A stretch of 64,000 bases of DNA, taken from positions 1-64,000 of the forward strand of contig NZ_JAIVMG010000011.1 in NCBI RefSeq assembly GCF_020177335.1. Direction: 5' to 3'. The notes beneath the pieces were generated by a model. That model saw nothing but the letters and a program-made list of their open reading frames with translations. It had not been told where the DNA came from and searched no databases. Position numbers and translations under genes: made by a program. Source of the DNA: Stappia indica. Lineage in GTDB: Bacteria > Pseudomonadota > Alphaproteobacteria > Rhizobiales > Stappiaceae. Below, piece after piece: positions 59,633 to 64,000 of this stretch; positions within the stretch are counted from its first letter, which is position 1, and every line of letters begins with the position of its first letter.

Positions 59633-60019
59633 TTACGGTGCGGCGCTGTCCGTCTCCGGATGCAGCGCCTTGCGGGCGGCGGCGAGATGTTCGTCGCGCA
59701 CATGGGCGCGCACCAGCGCCAGCACGCCGAGCAGGATGCTGGCATCGTCGCCGAAGCCGATGCCGACCAGCATGTCGGGCACCGCATCAAACGGCATGAC
59801 GAAATAGGCAAGAGCGGCGAAGATCGCCCCGCGCACCCGTGACGGGGTGGCCGGATCGAGGGCGCAGTAATAGGCCGCCAGCACGTCTTCCATGAACGGG
59901 ATCTGCCGCATGGCCTTGCGGGCAACGGTGAAGATCCGCTCGGAAACGCGGGCCTTCTGCTCTTCCTCGGGGCCGAGGAATTCGGCATCGAAGCCGAGAT
60001 CGTCGAAGCGGGATGTCAT
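59633..60019 (-). CDS. DUF1232 (YkvA-family) protein
   Basis: The 128-aa protein has the DUF1232 core: [20 protein letters not shown] and [20 protein letters not shown], with a hydrophobic segment. The function is unknown. The ATG at 60019 gives [20 protein letters not shown]; the frame is open upstream but not protein-like. It is convergent with the small membrane gene. Confidence 0.88.
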   Translation of the reverse strand: MTSRFDDLGFDAEFLGPEEEQKARVSERIFTVARKAMRQIPFMEDVLAAYYCALDPATPSRVRGAIFAALAYFVMPFDAVPDMLVGIGFGDDASILLGVLALVRAHVRDEHLAAARKALHPETDSAAP

Positions 60020-60191
60020 GCGGAAGCCTCCTCCCCCCTTTGCGTAAGCCTGCTCTGGCGCCCAAATCTGGCGCCGGCTGCTGCCCTTCATGTGGGGCGG
60101 TGCCGTGCCGATTTCAAAGCTTTCAGGGGAAGAGAGCCCTCCCGGCGCCAGCCGAAGCTCGCGCCGGAAGGTGTTTCGGGGTTGATCGCGA

Positions 60192-61808
60192 TCAGTGCCG
60201 GAAGTGGCGCATGCCGGTGAAGACCATGGCAAGGCCGGCCTCGTCGGCGGCCTTGATCACCTCATCGTCACGCATGGAGCCGCCCGGCTGGATCACCGCC
60301 GTGGCGCCCGCCTCGACGGCGGCCATCAGGCCATCGGCGAAGGGGAAGAAGGCATCGGAGGCAACCACCGAGCCGCGGGTGAGCGGTGTGGTCGCGCCGG
60401 CCGCCTCAGCGGCATCCTCGGCCTTGCGCGCGGCGATGCGGGCGCTGTCGACCCGGCTCATCTGGCCGGCGCCGACGCCCACCGTGGTGCCGTCCTTGAC
60501 GTAGACGATGGCGTTCGACTTGACGTGCTTGGCAACGCGGAAGGCAAATTTCAGATCGGCCAGTTCCTGCGCGCTCGGCGCTCGCTTGGTCACCACCTTC
60601 AGATCCAGATCGTCGACGACACCGGAATCGCGTCCCTGCACCAGGAGGCCGCCGGCCACGGTCTTGACCGCCAGGCCCGGCGCGCGCGGATCGGCGAGAC
60701 CGCCGGTCAGCAGCAGCCGCAGGTTCTTCTTGCGGGCGACGATGTCGATCGCGTCCTGGCTGGCGTCGGGAGCGATGATCACCTCGGTGAAGATCTTGAC
60801 GATCTCTTCCGCCGCTTCCGCGTCCAGCGGAGCGTTGAGGGCGACGATGCCACCGAAGGCGGACACCGGATCGCAGGCCAGCGCCTTTTCATAGGCGGCC
60901 TTCAACGTCTCCCCTTCGGCAACGCCGCACGGGTTGGCGTGCTTGATGATCGCCACCGCGCGGGTGCGGGCGGGATCGAACTCGCTGACCAGCTCGAAGG
61001 CGGCATCGGTGTCGTTGATGTTGTTGTAGGACAGCGCCTTGCCCTGGATCTGCCGGGCGGTGGCGACGCCGAAGCGGTGCTCGCCGGTCTTGTAGAAGGC
61101 CGCCTGCTGGTGCGGGTTCTCGCCGTAGCGCATCACCTCGGCCAGGGTGCCGCCGATGGCCCGGTGCGCCGGTGCGGTCTCGCCGATTTCGCCGGCAAAC
61201 CAGTTGGACACGGCGGCGTCATAGGCGGCGGTGCGGGCAAAGGCCTTCTGTGCCAGCTGCTTGCGCAGGGACAGCGGCACCTGGCCGTCATTTTCGCCAA
61301 GCGCGGCAATCACCGCATCATAGTCGGCCGGATCGCTGACCATGGTCACATAGGCGTGGTTCTTGGCGGCGGCGCGGGTCATCGCCGGCCCGCCGATGTC
61401 GATGTTCTCGATGCCGGTGGCATAGTCGGCGCCGCCGGCCACGGTTTCCTCGAACGGGTAGAGATTGACGCAGACGAGGTCGATGCCCTCGATGCCATGG
61501 GTCTCCATGGCCGCGCGGTGGTCCGCATCGTCGCGGATCGCCAGAAGCCCGCCATGCACATTGGGGTGCAGCGTCTTGACCCGGCCATCCATGATTTCGG
61601 GAAAGCCGGTCACGTCAGAAATGTCGGTGACCTCAAGGCCCGCCTCGGCCAGCGCCGCCCGGGTTCCTCCGGTCGAGATCAGCGCCACGCCACGGGCGGC
61701 CAGCGCGGCGGCGAAGGCGACAAGGCCGGTCTTGTCGGAAACCGACAGGAGCGCGCGCTTGACGGGGACAAGATCGGGAACGGGAATGCGTTTTGACGCC
61801 ACGGCCAT
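60192..61808 (-). CDS. purH: Bifunctional AICAR formyltransferase/IMP cyclohydrolase
   Basis: It performs the last two steps of IMP synthesis. The 538-aa protein has the N-terminal methylglyoxal-synthase-like cyclohydrolase domain ([38 protein letters not shown]) and the AICAR formyltransferase domain ([47 protein letters not shown]). The length is normal. It is followed leftward by a 172-bp gap, and its own start is 167 bp from the heparinase-like gene. Confidence 0.98.
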   Translation of the reverse strand: MAVASKRIPVPDLVPVKRALLSVSDKTGLVAFAAALAARGVALISTGGTRAALAEAGLEVTDISDVTGFPEIMDGRVKTLHPNVHGGLLAIRDDADHRAAMETHGIEGIDLVCVNLYPFEETVAGGADYATGIENIDIGGPAMTRAAAKNHAYVTMVSDPADYDAVIAALGENDGQVPLSLRKQLAQKAFARTAAYDAAVSNWFAGEIGETAPAHRAIGGTLAEVMRYGENPHQQAAFYKTGEHRFGVATARQIQGKALSYNNINDTDAAFELVSEFDPARTRAVAIIKHANPCGVAEGETLKAAYEKALACDPVSAFGGIVALNAPLDAEAAEEIVKIFTEVIIAPDASQDAIDIVARKKNLRLLLTGGLADPRAPGLAVKTVAGGLLVQGRDSGVVDDLDLKVVTKRAPSAQELADLKFAFRVAKHVKSNAIVYVKDGTTVGVGAGQMSRVDSARIAARKAEDAAEAAGATTPLTRGSVVASDAFFPFADGLMAAVEAGATAVIQPGGSMRDDEVIKAADEAGLAMVFTGMRHFRH

Positions 61809-61975
61809 CGCAATATCCTTCGAGCTGGTGAGGAACGGGAGTTCGCCCGCGCCCTAGCACGAATGGCGGCGTACCGGAAGGCGGCAGCGGCGGAAATCGG
61901 CGCTGGCGGCTGCGGACCGCGCCCCGTGACGAGGCTTGCGGGCCGCATGTGATGGCCTCACGCCGTCAGGCGTCG

Positions 61976-63733
61976 TCAGAGATCGAGTTCCTCCGCGTTC
62001 GGGCTGCTGACCCGTTTGCGGCTGGTCTTGGCGTTGACGGTGCGGCGGAGCTGCCAGCTCACCTCGTCGCGCAGCGAAACCCGGCCATGCAGCACGATCT
62101 GGGCAGTGCGGCGATGGCCGTAGGTGTCGGACAGATAGATCGATTCCTCGACCGTCATTTCACAGCCCGGGGCCACGAACTCCCAGGCCTCGCCGTCGGC
62201 GGCGACCAGGAGAACGGCGGTGCCGGCGCGGATCGAGCTGGCCTTGACCGATGGGTGCAGGTGAAAGCGGATGGCGTAGCGGTCGCGGGGGCCGAGCTTG
62301 CCGGTCTTGCGGAACCGGTCGATGCCGTCGAGCACGGTCCCGTCGGAGGCCAGCGTCAGGTCGCGTTCGTGAATGATGCGGTGGCTGTCCTGATAGCCGT
62401 TGTGGCTGGCGACGACCCGGGTGCCGGCGGTGTCCTCTTCCCGCTCGACCGGCACCTGGGTCGGTCCGGCGACGATCGGCGCGCCGAGCCAGCCGCGATA
62501 GCGCTCCTCGGCGATGAAATGGGCCGAGGAGGTGTCGTCGATGACGGCGGTCGAATGGGCGGCGGTGGAGCGGGAGACCGCGCGCCAGACGCCGCGGTCG
62601 CTGTGGGTGACGCCGCAGTTGACGATGATGCGGTTGCGCCGGGACGACAGCTCGAACGACAGACAGCCGGCATGGGCGTTCTGGCTGAGGGCCGCCGGCG
62701 GCGGCGGGCCGACGTCGATCAGCACCACCGTGTCGTTGTGGGCGAGCCGCTGGTAGCCGGAATGGGGCGCATTGCCCGGCGGGGCGCCGCGGGCATCGTC
62801 ATAGGCGAGGATGGTGGCGACCAGATCGGCCGGCGTCGAGCCCATGCCGTTGAAATGGGCGAAGGTGCCGTCGCCATGGCGGAAGAACCGCACCATCGGC
62901 ATCATCCGGTCGATGGCCTGCATCACCGCTTGCGAGGACGGCATGCCCTGCATGGTCAGCGCCTGGCGGATCGGCAGGAGGTCGACAAGAATATCGAGCA
63001 GCGCCGCCGGGTTGCGGGTGATGTGGCCGCCATCCGCCAGGATCTGCCGCGCCAGCTCCTGGTCGAGCCGGCGCAGGCTCTGGCGCACGTAGCGCCCCTG
63101 CCCGGACAGGGACACGGTGGCGGCGGCCACCGCGATCGCCGCGCTGAGACGGGGCAGCCCGTCCGGAACCTCGTTCAGCGTGCGGCGCAGATAGCGCACC
63201 TGCCGGGCGAGCGAGCGCAGGAAGCGGCGGTAGAAATCGTGGTCGCAGCCTTCCAGGATCAGCGGCGATTGCGACAGCCAGGCCATCACCCGGCGCGACA
63301 CCACCTGCTCTTCCCAGCCGGTTTCATGCCAGTAGCCGCAATAGCGGATCCAGTCCTCGACCAGTGCGCGGGCGTTCTGGCGGGCGACGATGGTGTCGGC
63401 GGCCTTGAGGTGGCGCAGCCAGCCGAAGCCGTGCAGCGCCCGTTCCCAGTCGGCGGACGGCGGGATCACCTCGAAGGGCGACTGGCCGTTGGCCTCGACG
63501 AGCTGTCCGGCGAACAGGAAGCGTCCGGCATAGATATCGGCGGCATTGGTGCCATCGGCGGTGCGCAGGTCCTGCGGGGCGATGAGCAGGCGCGCGGGCG
63601 CGCCCGTGAAGGGGCTCCAGCGAAACAGCGGCCCCCCATGGACCCATCGCAGTACCGATTGCCAGGCTGTATGCGCAAGAAGATGCCATACCCGAGCCCG
63701 CTCGGTCACCGAGCCAAGCGTCATCGCCGCCAA
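61976..63733 (-). CDS. Heparinase II/III family protein
   Basis: The 585-aa protein has the alpha-toroid part (WEEQVVSRRVMAWLSQSPLI) and the C-terminal heparinase II/III beta-sandwich (CLSFELSSRRNRIIVNCGV, SDRGVWRAVSRSTAAHSTAV, RFHLHPSVKASS). The purH-heparinase-rsmB order is common in alphaproteobacteria. The polysaccharide substrate is unknown; no signal peptide is evident. Confidence 0.9.
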   Translation of the reverse strand: MAAMTLGSVTERARVWHLLAHTAWQSVLRWVHGGPLFRWSPFTGAPARLLIAPQDLRTADGTNAADIYAGRFLFAGQLVEANGQSPFEVIPPSADWERALHGFGWLRHLKAADTIVARQNARALVEDWIRYCGYWHETGWEEQVVSRRVMAWLSQSPLILEGCDHDFYRRFLRSLARQVRYLRRTLNEVPDGLPRLSAAIAVAAATVSLSGQGRYVRQSLRRLDQELARQILADGGHITRNPAALLDILVDLLPIRQALTMQGMPSSQAVMQAIDRMMPMVRFFRHGDGTFAHFNGMGSTPADLVATILAYDDARGAPPGNAPHSGYQRLAHNDTVVLIDVGPPPPAALSQNAHAGCLSFELSSRRNRIIVNCGVTHSDRGVWRAVSRSTAAHSTAVIDDTSSAHFIAEERYRGWLGAPIVAGPTQVPVEREEDTAGTRVVASHNGYQDSHRIIHERDLTLASDGTVLDGIDRFRKTGKLGPRDRYAIRFHLHPSVKASSIRAGTAVLLVAADGEAWEFVAPGCEMTVEESIYLSDTYGHRRTAQIVLHGRVSLRDEVSWQLRRTVNAKTSRKRVSSPNAEELDL

Positions 63734-63882
63734 TTACCCTCCGATAGCTTGAATCCGTGCCGGCACCCCACCGCGATCCGCGTTGTGTCCTGGGTCGACT
63801 TTCGGGGATTAACGTTAGCGTTTCGTTACGATTGGCGGGCGGATCTGCCCGGAGATGCCTGTCCGTCCACCGAAAACGCCGG

Positions 63883-64000
63883 TTACAGGCGCTTCAGACG
63901 GGCGGCGAAGAAGCCGTCGAGGCCCCCAAGCCGCTCAGGTTCGCCCGGAATTGAGCATGGCAGCAGGCAGGGCAGCGTGCGCAGGTCCCCGGCCTCGGTG
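63883..64000 (-). CDS. 16S rRNA (cytosine-C5) methyltransferase RsmB-like, C-terminal end
   Basis: Only the last 38 codons are in the window. Reading leftward the sequence gives TEAGDLRTLPCLLPCSI and then GLDGFFAARLKRL, followed by TAA (63885-63883). This is the typical end of RsmB/NOP2-type methyltransferases, and its place next to purH and the heparinase-like gene supports this. The rest lies beyond the right edge. Confidence 0.85.
   Translation of the reverse strand, partial: TEAGDLRTLPCLLPCSIPGEPERLGGLDGFFAARLKRL

Overview
The window is a GC-rich piece of an alphaproteobacterial chromosome. The evidence is an Irr-type Fur regulator beside fabA-fabB-fabI, the hemE-hemJ-rho cluster, mnmE-mnmG-rsmG-parA-parB with parS sites, an IalB-family protein, and a consensus CtrA box next to hemE. 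Gene content and order fit Hyphomicrobiales (for example a Stappia/Roseibium-like organism). The genus is a guess; no 16S rRNA gene is present.

Left part, about 1-19,970: a genomic island that continues beyond the left edge and abuts a tRNA-Arg(CCG) gene. Next to the tRNA are a frameshifted tyrosine integrase, an AlpA-like DNA-binding protein and a RepB-like primase. Then comes a remnant of an IS5-family transposase. The cargo looks like DNA-processing and anti-phage genes: a minus-strand operon encoding a membrane-anchored TerB_N/TerB/TerB_C protein, a BrxC/BrxD-type ATPase and an Lhr-like helicase; a Gabija-like pair (OLD-family TOPRIM ATPase plus UvrD-like helicase); and a plus-strand set of an SbcD-like nuclease cut off by an IS3-family element, an SbcC/YhaN-like ATPase with a frameshift, and an intact dGTPase. 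The Gabija-like genes are visibly richer in A+T than the core genes.

Middle part, about 20,000-41,760: ordinary core genes. These are trpF-trpB, a malic enzyme-phosphotransacetylase fusion, mutS, an AraC/alkyltransferase fusion, nth, irr, fabA-fabB-fabI, a hydroxyacid dehydrogenase, and the overlapping maf-aroE-coaE run with dnaQ downstream.

Origin part, about 41,764-54,920: the AT-rich gap between the PEP synthase/PPDK regulator gene and hemE carries a perfect TTAA-N7-TTAAC CtrA box and a near-consensus DnaA box. It is the best candidate for the chromosomal origin, as in Caulobacter, where the origin also lies beside hemE. Five parS-like sites, one perfect, are scattered from 45.3 to 52.1 kb, followed by parA and parB. 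This is a complete origin-segregation neighbourhood.

Right part, about 54,950-64,000: an SMR efflux pump with a TetR regulator and operator, an ECF sigma factor, an IalB-like secreted protein, rlmN, small membrane or unknown proteins, purH, a heparinase-like protein and the 3' end of rsmB. Four copies of a palindromic dispersed repeat of about 120-135 bp lie in gaps between genes at 28.4, 35.7, 45.4 and 54.7 kb.
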